Shown here: positions 7,699 to 16,084 of the stretch, in pieces
Numbering within the stretch: position 1 is the stretch's first letter
Layout: each line of letters begins with the position of its first letter
Origin: Aestuariibius insulae
GTDB taxonomy: Bacteria > Pseudomonadota > Alphaproteobacteria > Rhodobacterales > Rhodobacteraceae
Reading direction: 5' to 3'
Assembly: GCF_040783535.2 (NCBI RefSeq)
Contig: NZ_JBFONW020000005.1
Location: 329,300-393,299 of the forward strand
Length of the DNA stretch: 64,000 nt
Made by a program: the position numbers and the translations under genes
The notes under the pieces: generated by a model
Seen by the model: only the letters and a program-made list of their open reading frames with translations
The model's database searches: none
What the model was told of the DNA's origin: nothing

Positions 7699-8760
7699 AT
7701 GTCGGGGACGGATGATTACGAGGGCGCGGCGTCGGGCGCGTCCAGCGACGTCGCCGCCTTCGACGAGGACGACAAGGGGCTGATCGGCAAGTTCCACCAC
7801 GCGCTGCATACGACGCCTGCGCTGGTGCCGCTGATCGTTCTGGTCGCGGCGATCATCGTCTTCGGTCTGCTTCTGGGCAGCCGGTTCTTCTCTCCTTTCG
7901 CGCTGACGCTGATCCTGCAACAGGTGCAGATCGTGGGGATCGTGGCGGCGGCGCAAAGCCTTGTGATCCTGACCGCCGGAATCGATCTGAGCGTGGGGGC
8001 CATCGCGGTCATCAGTTCGGTCGTGATGGGGCAGTTCACGTTCCGCTACGGGCTGCCGCCAAGCGTCGCTGTCGCCTGCGGGCTAATGGCGGGAACGGCC
8101 ATCGGATATCTCAACGGCTGGCTTGTCGCAGTAATGAAGCTGCCGCCGTTTATCGTGACTTTGGGCATGTGGCAGATCGTCTTGGCGGCGAACTTCCTTT
8201 ATTCCGCGAACGAGACAATCCGCAGTCAGGAGATCGCCGCCGAAGCGCCGCTGCTGCAGCTTCTGGGCGCGAAGTTCAGCGTCGGCGGGGCGGTCTTTAC
8301 CTTCGGCGTGGTCTTTCTGGTGCTGCTGGTGCTGGTCTTGGCCTACGTCCTTAAACACACGGCCTGGGGGCGTCATGTCTATGCCGTCGGCGACGATCCC
8401 GAGGCGGCGGAGCTGTCGGGCGTGAACGTCAAGGCTACGCTGATCTCCGTCTATGCTCTGGCCGGGCTGATCTGCGCCTTCGCCGGATGGGCGTTGATCG
8501 GGCGGATCGGGTCGGTCTCTCCCACATCGGGGCAGCTTTTGAACATCGAGAGCATCACGGCGGTGGTGATCGGGGGGATTTCGCTTTTCGGCGGGCGCGG
8601 ATCGATCTTGGGGACGTTCTTCGGGGCGCTGATCGTGGGTGTCTTCACACTAGGGCTGCGCCTTCTGGGAGCGGATGCGCAGTGGACGTTCCTTCTGATC
8701 GGGGTGCTGATCATCGCGGCGGTCGCGGTCGATCAATGGATCAGGAAGGTGGCGGCATGA
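7699..8760 (+). CDS. frcC: Fructose-type sugar ABC transporter permease
   Basis: 353 residues with about eight to ten hydrophobic spans after a charged cytoplasmic N-terminal tail of roughly 45 residues. Motifs of the ribose/fructose (AraH/RbsC) permease family are clear: QSLVILTAGIDLSVGAI, LPPFIVTLGMWQIV, GRHVYAVGDDPEAAELSGVNV (cytoplasmic coupling loop contacting the ATPase), and VVIGGISLFGGRGSILGTFFGALIVG. It forms the membrane channel for sugar delivered by the binding protein. GGGAGGGAGAG precedes the ATG, and the stop overlaps the frcA start (ATGA). Confidence 0.88.
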   Translation: MSGTDDYEGAASGASSDVAAFDEDDKGLIGKFHHALHTTPALVPLIVLVAAIIVFGLLLGSRFFSPFALTLILQQVQIVGIVAAAQSLVILTAGIDLSVGAIAVISSVVMGQFTFRYGLPPSVAVACGLMAGTAIGYLNGWLVAVMKLPPFIVTLGMWQIVLAANFLYSANETIRSQEIAAEAPLLQLLGAKFSVGGAVFTFGVVFLVLLVLVLAYVLKHTAWGRHVYAVGDDPEAAELSGVNVKATLISVYALAGLICAFAGWALIGRIGSVSPTSGQLLNIESITAVVIGGISLFGGRGSILGTFFGALIVGVFTLGLRLLGADAQWTFLLIGVLIIAAVAVDQWIRKVAA

Positions 8761-9524
8761 CCCCGGTTCTGGAGGGCAAGGGCCTTGTGAAGCGCTACGG
8801 GCGCGTGACAGCGCTGGATCATTGCGATTTCGAGCTGATGCCGGGAGAGATCCTGGCGGTGATCGGAGACAATGGCGCGGGCAAGTCGACGCTGATCAAG
8901 GCGGTGTCGGGCGCGGTGACGCCCGATGCAGGAACGGTCAGGCTGGAGGGGGAAGAGATCCGGTTCACCTCTCCAATCGACGCGCGCGAGGCGGGGATCG
9001 AGACGGTCTATCAGACGCTTGCCATGTCGCCTGCTTTGTCGATTGCCGACAACATGTTCATGGGGCGCGAGCTGCGCAAGCCGGGATTTCGCGGCAAGTG
9101 GCTGCGGCAGCTTGACCGCAAGAAGATGGAGGAGATGGCCCGCCAAAAATTGAGCGATCTGGGTCTGATGACGATCCAGAACATCAATCAGGCGGTCGAG
9201 ACGCTGTCAGGCGGGCAACGGCAGGGCGTGGCTGTCGCCCGGGCGGCGGCCTTCGGATCAAAGGTGATTATCCTCGACGAGCCGACGGCGGCGCTTGGCG
9301 TCAAGGAAAGCCGCCGGGTGCTGGAGCTGATCCAGGACGTGAAGTCGCGCGGCATCCCGATCATCCTGATCTCGCATAATATGCCGCATGTCTTCGAGGT
9401 CGCTGACCGGATCCATGTGCACCGGTTGGGCAAGCGCCTGACCGTGATCGATCCGAAGGATTACACGATGTCGGATGCGGTCGCTTTCATGACCGGCGCC
9501 AAGGAACCGCCGGTCGCAGCCTAG
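8757..9524 (+). CDS. frcA: Fructose-type sugar ABC transporter ATPase
   Basis: 255 residues, a single nucleotide-binding domain: Walker A GDNGAGKS (37-44), Q-loop VYQTLAMSPALS, signature LSGGQRQGVAVARA, Walker B VIILDEP and H-switch ISHN. Most ribose/xylose-type importers use a double-length ATPase; a single-domain ATPase of this size is the FrcA pattern and would act as a homodimer. Translation is coupled to frcC through an ATGA overlap. No sugar kinase or regulator follows; the next gene, regA, is convergent nine bases away. Confidence 0.88.
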   Translation: MTPVLEGKGLVKRYGRVTALDHCDFELMPGEILAVIGDNGAGKSTLIKAVSGAVTPDAGTVRLEGEEIRFTSPIDAREAGIETVYQTLAMSPALSIADNMFMGRELRKPGFRGKWLRQLDRKKMEEMARQKLSDLGLMTIQNINQAVETLSGGQRQGVAVARAAAFGSKVIILDEPTAALGVKESRRVLELIQDVKSRGIPIILISHNMPHVFEVADRIHVHRLGKRLTVIDPKDYTMSDAVAFMTGAKEPPVAA

Positions 9525-9533
9525 CCCAATGCC

Positions 9534-10082
9534 TTAACGGGGAGAGCGCTTCGCCAGGATGCGTTGCAGCGTACGGCGGTGCATGTTGAGACGCCGCGCG
9601 GTTTCCGAGACGTTGCGGTCGCACAGCTCGTAGACCCGTTGGATATGCTCCCAGCGCACGCGGTCGGCGCTCATCGGGTTTTCCGGCGGCGGCGGAAGTT
9701 CTCCCTGCGGAGCGAGCAGCGCGTTGACCACATCATTGGCATCGGCGGGTTTCGAGAGGTAGTCGGTTGCGCCCATCTTGACAGCGGCCACGGCGGTCGT
9801 GATCGCGCCATAGCCCGTCAAAACGACGATCCGGCTATCCGGGCGGCGTTCGCGCAGGGTCTCGACCACGTCGAGACCATTGCCGTCGGTCAGGCGCAGG
9901 TCGATCACGGCATAGGCCGGAGGACGCGCGGTCGAAATGGCCCGGCCCGCCGCGACGCTTTCAGCGGTTTCGACATCGAAGCCGCGCTTTTCCATCGCCT
10001 TCGCAAGGCGTCTCACAAAGGGCTCGTCGTCATCCACCAGCAGGAGCGACTTGTCTTCACCGATCTCTGCAAGCTCGGGCAT
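9534..10082 (-). CDS. regA: Redox response regulator RegA/PrrA/ActR
   Basis: 182 residues. The receiver domain has the acidic pocket (LLLVDDDEP, about 13-21), the phosphoacceptor Asp in VIDLRLTDG (residue 61), the Thr of VVLTGYG and the Lys of LSKPAD. After a proline-rich hinge (PPPPENP) comes a Fis-type helix-turn-helix NVSETARRLNMHRRTLQRIL. The size matches PrrA (about 184 residues). The family activates or represses photosynthesis, respiration, carbon and nitrogen fixation genes in response to redox through RegB. The start is the ATG with GAGGATGG upstream; a 22-codon longer frame is less likely. It lies 75 bases after senC on the same strand, probably one operon. Confidence 0.95.
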   Translation of the reverse strand: MPELAEIGEDKSLLLVDDDEPFVRRLAKAMEKRGFDVETAESVAAGRAISTARPPAYAVIDLRLTDGNGLDVVETLRERRPDSRIVVLTGYGAITTAVAAVKMGATDYLSKPADANDVVNALLAPQGELPPPPENPMSADRVRWEHIQRVYELCDRNVSETARRLNMHRRTLQRILAKRSPR

Positions 10083-10157
10083 GGGGCCATCCTCATCAAA
10101 ACTTTCGTTCAGACAAAGGAATTTAGGGCCCGATCCGGGTTCGTCCAATGGGTGCGA

Positions 10158-10751
10158 CTAGATATGGCAGGCGATCTGGTCGGCCATCGCCTCGGGTCCG
10201 ACATCGTTGCGGAAGAAGTCGATGAAGCCGGTTTCATCCACCAGATAGCTGAACGTCATGTGGTTCATGAGGTAGTAATCTGGCTCGTCATCGGCGCGGC
10301 TGTAGACCACGCGGTAGGCCTTGGCCGCCGCATCGACCTGATCGATAGAGCCGGTGAGACCGATCATATCGTCGTGGAAGTTGTCGGTGAAATCGGCGAC
10401 GACTTCGGGTGTGTCCCGTTCGGGATCGATGGTGATGAAGACGGGGCGGACGGCCTCGCCTCGCTCTTCCAGGATCTCGACGGCTTGAGCGTTGCGCATC
10501 GTGTCGATAGGGCAGACATCGGGACAGGCGGTGTAGCCGAAATAGATCAGGGTCGGGCCGTCGATGACGTCGGCCTCTGTCACCGTCTGACCGGTCTCGT
10601 CGACCAGCGTGAAAGGCCCGCCGATATCGCCGCCCGCGATCTGTCCGCCGCTGCAGCCATCGGGGGCGCGGGTCAGGCTGAAGACGACCGTTCCGGCCAC
10701 GAAGGTCGTCGCGACACCGGCGGCGAGGATTGCGAAGGTCTTGGTCTGCAC
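10158..10751 (-). CDS. senC: SenC/PrrC (Sco1-type) copper chaperone
   Basis: 197 residues with an N-terminal membrane anchor (about residues 7-27) and a thioredoxin-like periplasmic domain. The copper-binding CPDVC (Cys76 and Cys80) sits in FGYTACPDVC, with the distal His in LMNHMTFSYLVD. Sco1/SenC proteins deliver copper to the CuA or CuB centre of cytochrome oxidases, and PrrC is tied to signalling from cbb3 oxidase to RegB in Rhodobacter. The start is a GTG with AAGGAG ten bases upstream. The gene sits between regA and the divergent regB, the classic arrangement. Confidence 0.93.
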   Translation of the reverse strand: MQTKTFAILAAGVATTFVAGTVVFSLTRAPDGCSGGQIAGGDIGGPFTLVDETGQTVTEADVIDGPTLIYFGYTACPDVCPIDTMRNAQAVEILEERGEAVRPVFITIDPERDTPEVVADFTDNFHDDMIGLTGSIDQVDAAAKAYRVVYSRADDEPDYYLMNHMTFSYLVDETGFIDFFRNDVGPEAMADQIACHI

Positions 10752-10850
10752 GGGGCGGGCGCTCCTTGCTGTCGCATTGCGGGAGATCGGTGCTACCTTT
10801 AGGGACAAGGTCGCCGATCTGAGTTGTCCGGTAGATAGGAAGTTTGTGCA

Positions 10851-12215
10851 ATGACGTCTACGCTCGACCTCGCGCACGGGCGGGTGCCCGCGAACTGGAT
10901 CCGTCTGCACACGCTCGTTATTCTGCGCTGGTTCGCCATTGTGGGACAAAGCGCCGCAATCATCGTGGCCTGGCGGTTCTACGATCTGCAGATCCCGTTG
11001 GGCTGGTGCGTTCTGGCCGTCGGCATCGCGATCATCGGCAACCTCATCGCGATCTTCGTCTATCCCGAGAACAAGCGCCTGAACGGCAGCGAAGCGGTGA
11101 TGATGCTGCTTTTCGACATCGCGCAGCTGACGCTGCTGCTGTTCCTGACCGGCGGTCTGCATAATCCGTTTGCCGTCCTGATGCTGGCGCCTGTGACGAT
11201 TGCGGCGACATTCCTGCGGCTGAGGCAGACGGTTTTGCTGGGGCTGGTCGCCATCGGCCTGCTGACGCTGGTCGCGGGGATCAATGTGCCGATCCGGACC
11301 GCGTCGGGCGAGGCGCTGGAGATTCCGACGCTGTTCATCTTCGGCTTCTGGCTGGCGCTGGTGATCGGGGTGGTGTTCCTCGGGGTTTATGCGCACCGGA
11401 TCATTTCTGAGATGCGCAATATGTCGGACGCGCTGACCGCGACGCAGCTGGCGCTGGCGCGCGAGCAGAAGCTGACCGACCTGGGCGGCGTGATCGCGGC
11501 GGCGGCGCACGAGCTGGGCACGCCTTTAGCGACGATCAAGCTGGTGAGCTCGGAGCTGATCGAGGAGCTCAAAGAGAGCGACGATCTGCGCGAGGATGCC
11601 GAATTGATCCGCGAGCAAGCGGACCGCTGCCGGGACATTCTGCGGTCGATGGGACGGGCCGGAAAGGACGATCTGCACATGCGCCGAGCCCCGCTCGAGA
11701 CGGTGCTGAAGGAAGCGGCGGAGCCTCACATGGATCGCGGCAAGACGGTGCGGATCACGTCACGTTCGGAAAATGGCGGCTTGCGGCACCCTACGGTCGA
11801 ACGGCGGCCCGAGATCATTCACGGGCTGAGAAACCTGATCCAGAACGCGGTCGATTTCGCGGACAAGGCGGTGGAGGTCGATATCCGCTGGACCGCGGGG
11901 ACGATTGCCCTTCGCATTGCCGATGACGGACGGGGCTTTCCGCCCCATGTGATCGGACGGATCGGGGACCCCTATGTCGGGCGCAAGCGGGGACTGGCCC
12001 GTCCGGGCTATGAGGGGATGGGGCTGGGGCTGTTCATTGCCAAGACGCTACTCGAGCGATCGGGCGCAACGCTGGTCTTCGCCAATGGCGGTGCGGGCGG
12101 GCCCGGCGGGATGCGGGGCGCCATCGTCGAGGTCACGTGGCCTCGCCACATGATCGAAAGTTCCGATACCGAGGGCGACGGCGTGCTCGGCGAGAACCGC
12201 CTGATTATCGCGTGA
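10851..12215 (+). CDS. regB: Redox sensor histidine kinase RegB/PrrB
   Basis: 454 residues with six predicted transmembrane spans in the first 190. The loop GGLHNPF matches the conserved ubiquinone-linked segment of RegB. The phosphoaccepting His220 is in AAAHELGTPLATI; a redox-active Cys equivalent is at about residue 260 (ADRCRDIL), 40 residues later, the same spacing as the published Rhodobacter capsulatus His225/Cys265. The C-terminal ATPase domain has N, G1 (IADDGRGFPP) and G2 (GMGLGLFIAKTLLER) boxes. It phosphorylates RegA when the quinone pool and thiol state are reduced. It is divergent from senC, with promoters in the 99-base gap. Confidence 0.95.
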   Translation: MTSTLDLAHGRVPANWIRLHTLVILRWFAIVGQSAAIIVAWRFYDLQIPLGWCVLAVGIAIIGNLIAIFVYPENKRLNGSEAVMMLLFDIAQLTLLLFLTGGLHNPFAVLMLAPVTIAATFLRLRQTVLLGLVAIGLLTLVAGINVPIRTASGEALEIPTLFIFGFWLALVIGVVFLGVYAHRIISEMRNMSDALTATQLALAREQKLTDLGGVIAAAAHELGTPLATIKLVSSELIEELKESDDLREDAELIREQADRCRDILRSMGRAGKDDLHMRRAPLETVLKEAAEPHMDRGKTVRITSRSENGGLRHPTVERRPEIIHGLRNLIQNAVDFADKAVEVDIRWTAGTIALRIADDGRGFPPHVIGRIGDPYVGRKRGLARPGYEGMGLGLFIAKTLLERSGATLVFANGGAGGPGGMRGAIVEVTWPRHMIESSDTEGDGVLGENRLIIA

Positions 12216-12234
12216 CGCATCTTTGGCGGATGCA

Positions 12235-12250
12235 TTAACCACCCCTTAAC
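12235..12250. promoter_or_regulatory. CtrA-type box TTAA-N7-TTAAC
   Basis: The sequence TTAACCACCCCTTAAC matches the full alphaproteobacterial CtrA consensus TTAA-N7-TTAAC, including the trailing C. It lies between the regB stop and the next gene, 61 bases before its start, a normal place for activation or repression by CtrA. Binding is inferred from sequence only. Confidence 0.5.
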
Positions 12251-12311
12251 CTTCCAAAGCGACTTTCGGTTGAGTCGGCGAAAAATTGCCGAGATGATCG
12301 AGGACGAACGG

Positions 12312-13931
12312 ATGGCAGCTCTTACGCCCTTTGCCATAGCGATAGCCGTATGCACCGCGCTTCTATCCGCGGCGCTTATCCTTCTGGGATTGAAACTTCT
12401 GAGCCGCCGGGACCACGCCCGGCTGGCGCAGTTTCAGGCGCCGCCTGCTGAACGGGTGATCTTTCTCTTCAACGAGATGACATTGGTTGATGCCACGCCG
12501 CCGGCCAAAACATTGCTGGGATCCTCGGACCGGGACTGCCCCGATCTGGACCGCTTCGTGCATCTGGCGAGCCCCCGGTTCCCCGAGCTTGGCGCGCGCC
12601 TCAAGGAGCTTGGCCCGGCGCAGCGGATCGAAATGGACTGCGCGGAGGCGGGCCCGTGCGGAGGCTTGATCGCGGAACGGTCTGGCACGCTCACGCGGAT
12701 CGAAATCCTGCAGAATGACGGCGAGCAGACGCTGCGCTCGTTCAAGGATGCGGCCACCGCGCGGGAGATCGAGACGCTGCGGGCCATTGCCGAAGATGCG
12801 CCGCAGCTGATCTGGCGGCAGGACCGGACAGGATCCATTCGCTGGACGAACGCCGCCTATCTCGCCCTTGCCGATCAGATCGCGGATGTGTCCGGCGCCT
12901 GGCCGCCCCCGGTTCTTTTTGACCAGCTTGCCCCGGTCAGTTCAGGCAAGACGCCAGCCCAGCGGCGCGTTTCCCTGAGGATAGAGCCGGAGGGAGAGCC
13001 GCTCTGGTTCGATGTCGTGGCGCTTGATCGGGGGGAAGAGACACTCTTTATCGCCGAAGATGCCGGTCCGCTGGTCAAAGCCGAGACGGCCCAGCGGAAT
13101 TTCGTCCAGACGCTGGCCAAGACCTTTGCCAATCTTCCCACCGGTCTCGCGATATTTGACAAGGACCGAAATCTCGTTCTTTTCAATCCGGCGCTGCACG
13201 ATCTGACCGGGCTGCCGATCGACTTTCTGACCGCCCATCCCAGCCTGCGCTCTTTCCTGGATCGGCTGCGAGATGCGCGGATGCTGCCTGAACCCAAGAA
13301 TTACGGCACCTGGCGTGATGCTTTCACCTCGATGGAAAGCGCTGCCGTCTCGGGCACCTATGGCGAGGTCTGGACATTGCCTAACGGACAGACCTACCGC
13401 GTCACCGGCCGGCCCCATCCCGATGGCGCCGTCGCCTTCCTGATCGAGGATATCAGCGCCGAGATCTCGCTGACCCGGCGGTTCCGGTCGCAGATCGATC
13501 TGGGGCAAGCGGTCATCGATGCGCAAAGCGAGGCGCTTTGCGTTTTCTCGGTCACCGGGCGGTTGACGCTGTCGAATGCCGCCTTCACGAAGCTGTTCGG
13601 CATTGACGAGGAATACCTGACGGAGCCGACCGTGATCGACGTGACCCGGACGATGCAGGAGCTGGCCCTGCCGACCCCGGCCTGGGGCGATCTACGCGAC
13701 TTCATCGACATCCATTCCGACCGCAGTGAATGGAGCGCGCCGATCCAGATGCTGGACGGCCGGTCGATGGAGCTGACCTGCACACCGCTGGGCGGAGGCG
13801 ATACGCTGTGCAGCTTTGCCCGCCGTCTCTCTCCGGTGCTGGAGACGTCGGAGACGCCTGCTCTCGCCGCTCCGGACGAACCGCTCGAAGTGGCACCCGA
13901 CGTTCCAGCCGAGGCGCGCGCAAACGCCTGA
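12312..13931 (+). CDS. Membrane-anchored PAS-domain protein
   Basis: 539 residues with one N-terminal membrane span (about residues 6-27), then three PAS-like segments: about 145-240 (EIETLRAIAEDAPQLIWRQD), 265-370 (LPTGLAIFDKDRNLVLFNPAL) and 395-500 (EALCVFSVTGRLTLSNAAF). No HisKA or HATPase motif, GGDEF or EAL was found, so it is a sensor without an obvious output domain. Proteins of this kind lie before tsaE in Rhodobacteraceae; the function is not known. Start choice: ATG 12312 has GAGGA about seven bases upstream and begins just before the membrane span; ATG 12294 and TTG 12270 have poorer sites. The CtrA-type box upstream suggests cell-cycle or motility-linked control. Confidence 0.72.
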   Translation: MAALTPFAIAIAVCTALLSAALILLGLKLLSRRDHARLAQFQAPPAERVIFLFNEMTLVDATPPAKTLLGSSDRDCPDLDRFVHLASPRFPELGARLKELGPAQRIEMDCAEAGPCGGLIAERSGTLTRIEILQNDGEQTLRSFKDAATAREIETLRAIAEDAPQLIWRQDRTGSIRWTNAAYLALADQIADVSGAWPPPVLFDQLAPVSSGKTPAQRRVSLRIEPEGEPLWFDVVALDRGEETLFIAEDAGPLVKAETAQRNFVQTLAKTFANLPTGLAIFDKDRNLVLFNPALHDLTGLPIDFLTAHPSLRSFLDRLRDARMLPEPKNYGTWRDAFTSMESAAVSGTYGEVWTLPNGQTYRVTGRPHPDGAVAFLIEDISAEISLTRRFRSQIDLGQAVIDAQSEALCVFSVTGRLTLSNAAFTKLFGIDEEYLTEPTVIDVTRTMQELALPTPAWGDLRDFIDIHSDRSEWSAPIQMLDGRSMELTCTPLGGGDTLCSFARRLSPVLETSETPALAAPDEPLEVAPDVPAEARANA

Positions 13932-13972
13932 TTGGATCTTGCGGGCCGGACTGTCGGGCTTATGCTGACCCC

Positions 13973-14440
13973 ATGTCTTGGTGTTCGGCCCCTCTCTATC
14001 TACCCGATGATGCGGCGACAGACGATCTGGCCCGCTCTGTCGCGCCGCATCTCGCGGCGGGCGATACACTTTGCCTCGAGGGGCCGCTTGGGGCGGGAAA
14101 GACGCATTTTGCCCGCGGGGTGATCCGCGCGCGACTTGGGACCGACGAGGATATCCCCTCGCCGACCTTCACGCTGGTCCAGACCTATGGAGAGACCCCG
14201 CCCCGGATCTGGCATTGCGATCTTTACCGGCTGTCGGACACGTCCGAGCTTTATGAGCTGGGGCTGGACGAGGCGATGGAGGACGAGATCTGCCTGATCG
14301 AATGGCCCGACCGGCTGGGCAAGGCGCGTCCGGCCGATGCGCTGACGCTCGATCTGGCCCCTGAGGCGGACGGACGGCGCGCGATCTTCAAAGCGCCCGG
14401 CGGAACCTGGAAGGAGCGGCTGGCCGATGCCCTTGGATAA
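13973..14440 (+). CDS. tsaE: tRNA t6A synthesis ATPase TsaE
   Basis: 155 residues with Walker A GPLGAGKT at 37-44, the family motif SPTFTLVQTYG near residue 65, and HCDLYRLSDTSELYELGLDE followed by LIEWPDRL, all diagnostic of TsaE (YjeE). TsaE binds the TsaB-TsaD complex and its ATPase activity is needed for threonylcarbamoyl transfer to A37 of tRNAs. The start is the ATG 11 residues before the conserved region. The stop lies 14 bases inside the next gene, so translation of tsaE and amgK is probably coupled. Confidence 0.93.
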   Translation: MSWCSAPLYLPDDAATDDLARSVAPHLAAGDTLCLEGPLGAGKTHFARGVIRARLGTDEDIPSPTFTLVQTYGETPPRIWHCDLYRLSDTSELYELGLDEAMEDEICLIEWPDRLGKARPADALTLDLAPEADGRRAIFKAPGGTWKERLADALG

Positions 14441-15404
14441 CGATGCCCGCCGCGCGGCCTTTCTGGAAGAGGCCGGCTGGGCCGGGGCCCGACTGAGCCA
14501 CCTTGCGGGCGATGCGTCCGGGCGGTTCTACTCGCGCGTGGCGCAAGGTTCGGGCGAGACGCGGATCCTGATGGATGTGGCAGGCGTGCCTCCGCAATCG
14601 ACGACCAGCTTCATCGCGGTGGCGGATTATCTTCGGGAGAACGGCCTGTTCCCGCCCGAGATCTACCGGTTGGATCTGGACGCCGGGCTGCTGCTGATCG
14701 AGGATTTCGGCGATGACCTTTTTGCGCGCCGGATTGCCGCGCGTCCGGAGGATGAGACCGAGCTTTACGATCTGGCGATCGATGTTCTGGAGCATCTGCA
14801 AGGCTGCTCGCGCATGCCGGGTCTCGCCTGCTTTGATCCTGCCGAGGCGGCGTCGATCTGTGATGTCGCCTTCGACTGGGCCTCCGAGCAGCGCGATCCT
14901 GCGCTGAAGGCAAATGCTCTGGCCGCGCTCGAGCGGCTATTGGCGGAGTATGCTCCTGGGGCGACCGCGACGGCCCTGCGGGATTTTCATGTCGAGAACC
15001 TTGTCTACCGCGACGGGCGGGAGGGTCTTGCCCGGATCGGGCTGCTTGATTTTCAGGATGCCGTGATTGCCCATCCCCTTTACGATTTTGTGTCGCTGAT
15101 CACCGATATTCGCCGCGATATCGGCAAGGAGACCCTTACCCATGCCTGTCGCCGAATGGCCAAGACGATGCGGCAGGATGAACAAGACTTCTTCGCCACG
15201 ATTTCCGTCCTGTCGTTGCAGCGCAATCTTCGCATTCTCGGTGTCTTTAACCGCCTCGCGAAACGGGACGGACGCGATGCCTATCTGCGGTTCGTCTCGC
15301 GTGTGCAGGCGCGGCTGCAGGATGCTTTGGGTCACCCGGCGCTGGCCGAGATCCGGCCGCTGATCCATCGCGCCCTCCCTCAACTGGACGGATATTCCGG
15401 ATGA
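14427..15404 (+). CDS. amgK: Anomeric MurNAc/GlcNAc kinase AmgK
   Basis: 325 residues, aminoglycoside-phosphotransferase fold. The N-lobe includes GDASGRFYSRV (nucleotide loop), and LLIEDFGDDLF is the hinge. The catalytic loop is LRDFHVENLVYRDG, whose Asp is the base and Asn a metal ligand, and LLDFQDAVIAHPLYDFVSL supplies the DFG-like Asp. AmgK phosphorylates MurNAc and GlcNAc at C1 in the peptidoglycan-recycling route that bypasses de novo UDP-MurNAc synthesis. The assignment over a generic phosphotransferase rests on the next gene being a MurU-type nucleotidyltransferase and on the tsaE-amgK-murU order. It overlaps both neighbours. Confidence 0.88.
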   Translation: MPLDNDARRAAFLEEAGWAGARLSHLAGDASGRFYSRVAQGSGETRILMDVAGVPPQSTTSFIAVADYLRENGLFPPEIYRLDLDAGLLLIEDFGDDLFARRIAARPEDETELYDLAIDVLEHLQGCSRMPGLACFDPAEAASICDVAFDWASEQRDPALKANALAALERLLAEYAPGATATALRDFHVENLVYRDGREGLARIGLLDFQDAVIAHPLYDFVSLITDIRRDIGKETLTHACRRMAKTMRQDEQDFFATISVLSLQRNLRILGVFNRLAKRDGRDAYLRFVSRVQARLQDALGHPALAEIRPLIHRALPQLDGYSG

Positions 15405-16084
15405 CGCGCCCCACCTCTGCCATGCTTTTTGCCGCCGGGTTCGGCACCCGGATGGGCGCGCTGACGCAGGTGCAGCCCAAGCCGATGATCGAGGTGGCGG
15501 GCCTGCCGCTGATCGACCACGCACTGGGCCCGATCCGCACGGCTGGGATCGCCAATATCGTCGCCAATCTGCATTACCGGCCCGAGCGGCTGAGACCTTA
15601 CCTGGAAGAGCGCGGCGTCGTGACGATCACCGAGGCGCCCGATATCCTTGAGACGGGTGGCGGGCTGCGAAATGCGCTGCCCGAGCTGGGCCCGGATCCG
15701 GTGCTGACGATGAATTCCGATGCCGTCTGGCACGGGCCGAACCCGGTCGAGGCGCTTTGCGCCGCCTGGGATCCGGGACGGATGGATGCGCTGCTTTTGC
15801 TGGTGCCGCAAGCGCGCGCGCATGGGCACCGGGGCGCTGGCAGCTTTGCGCTTGATGCAGACGGGCGGATCTCTGAGCACCCCGATCTGATCTATACCGG
15901 CGTGCAGATCATCCGCACGGACGGTCTGGCTGCGATCGAGGCGTCCGCCTTTTCGATCTGGGAGATCTGGCGCCCGATGATCGCGGCAGGGCGCATGTTT
16001 GGTCATGTCTATGACGGCCATTGGTGCGATGTCGGCCATCCGGACGGGATCGCGGTTGCCGAGGCGATGCTGGCCTTGTCGTGA
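15401..16084 (+). CDS. murU: MurNAc-1-phosphate uridylyltransferase MurU
   Basis: 227 residues, nucleotidyltransferase GT-A fold: AMLFAAGFGTRMGALTQVQPKPMIEV is the nucleotide-binding signature (G-x-G-T-R-M and the catalytic Lys of PKPM). ETGGGLRNALP contacts the base, and MNSDAVW carries the metal-binding Asp. MurU forms UDP-MurNAc from UTP and the alpha-1-phosphate made by AmgK, completing the recycling bypass that makes such bacteria less dependent on MurA and can lower fosfomycin sensitivity. The start overlaps the amgK stop (ATGA) and its stop overlaps the addB GTG. Confidence 0.9.
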   Translation: MTRPTSAMLFAAGFGTRMGALTQVQPKPMIEVAGLPLIDHALGPIRTAGIANIVANLHYRPERLRPYLEERGVVTITEAPDILETGGGLRNALPELGPDPVLTMNSDAVWHGPNPVEALCAAWDPGRMDALLLLVPQARAHGHRGAGSFALDADGRISEHPDLIYTGVQIIRTDGLAAIEASAFSIWEIWRPMIAAGRMFGHVYDGHWCDVGHPDGIAVAEAMLALS

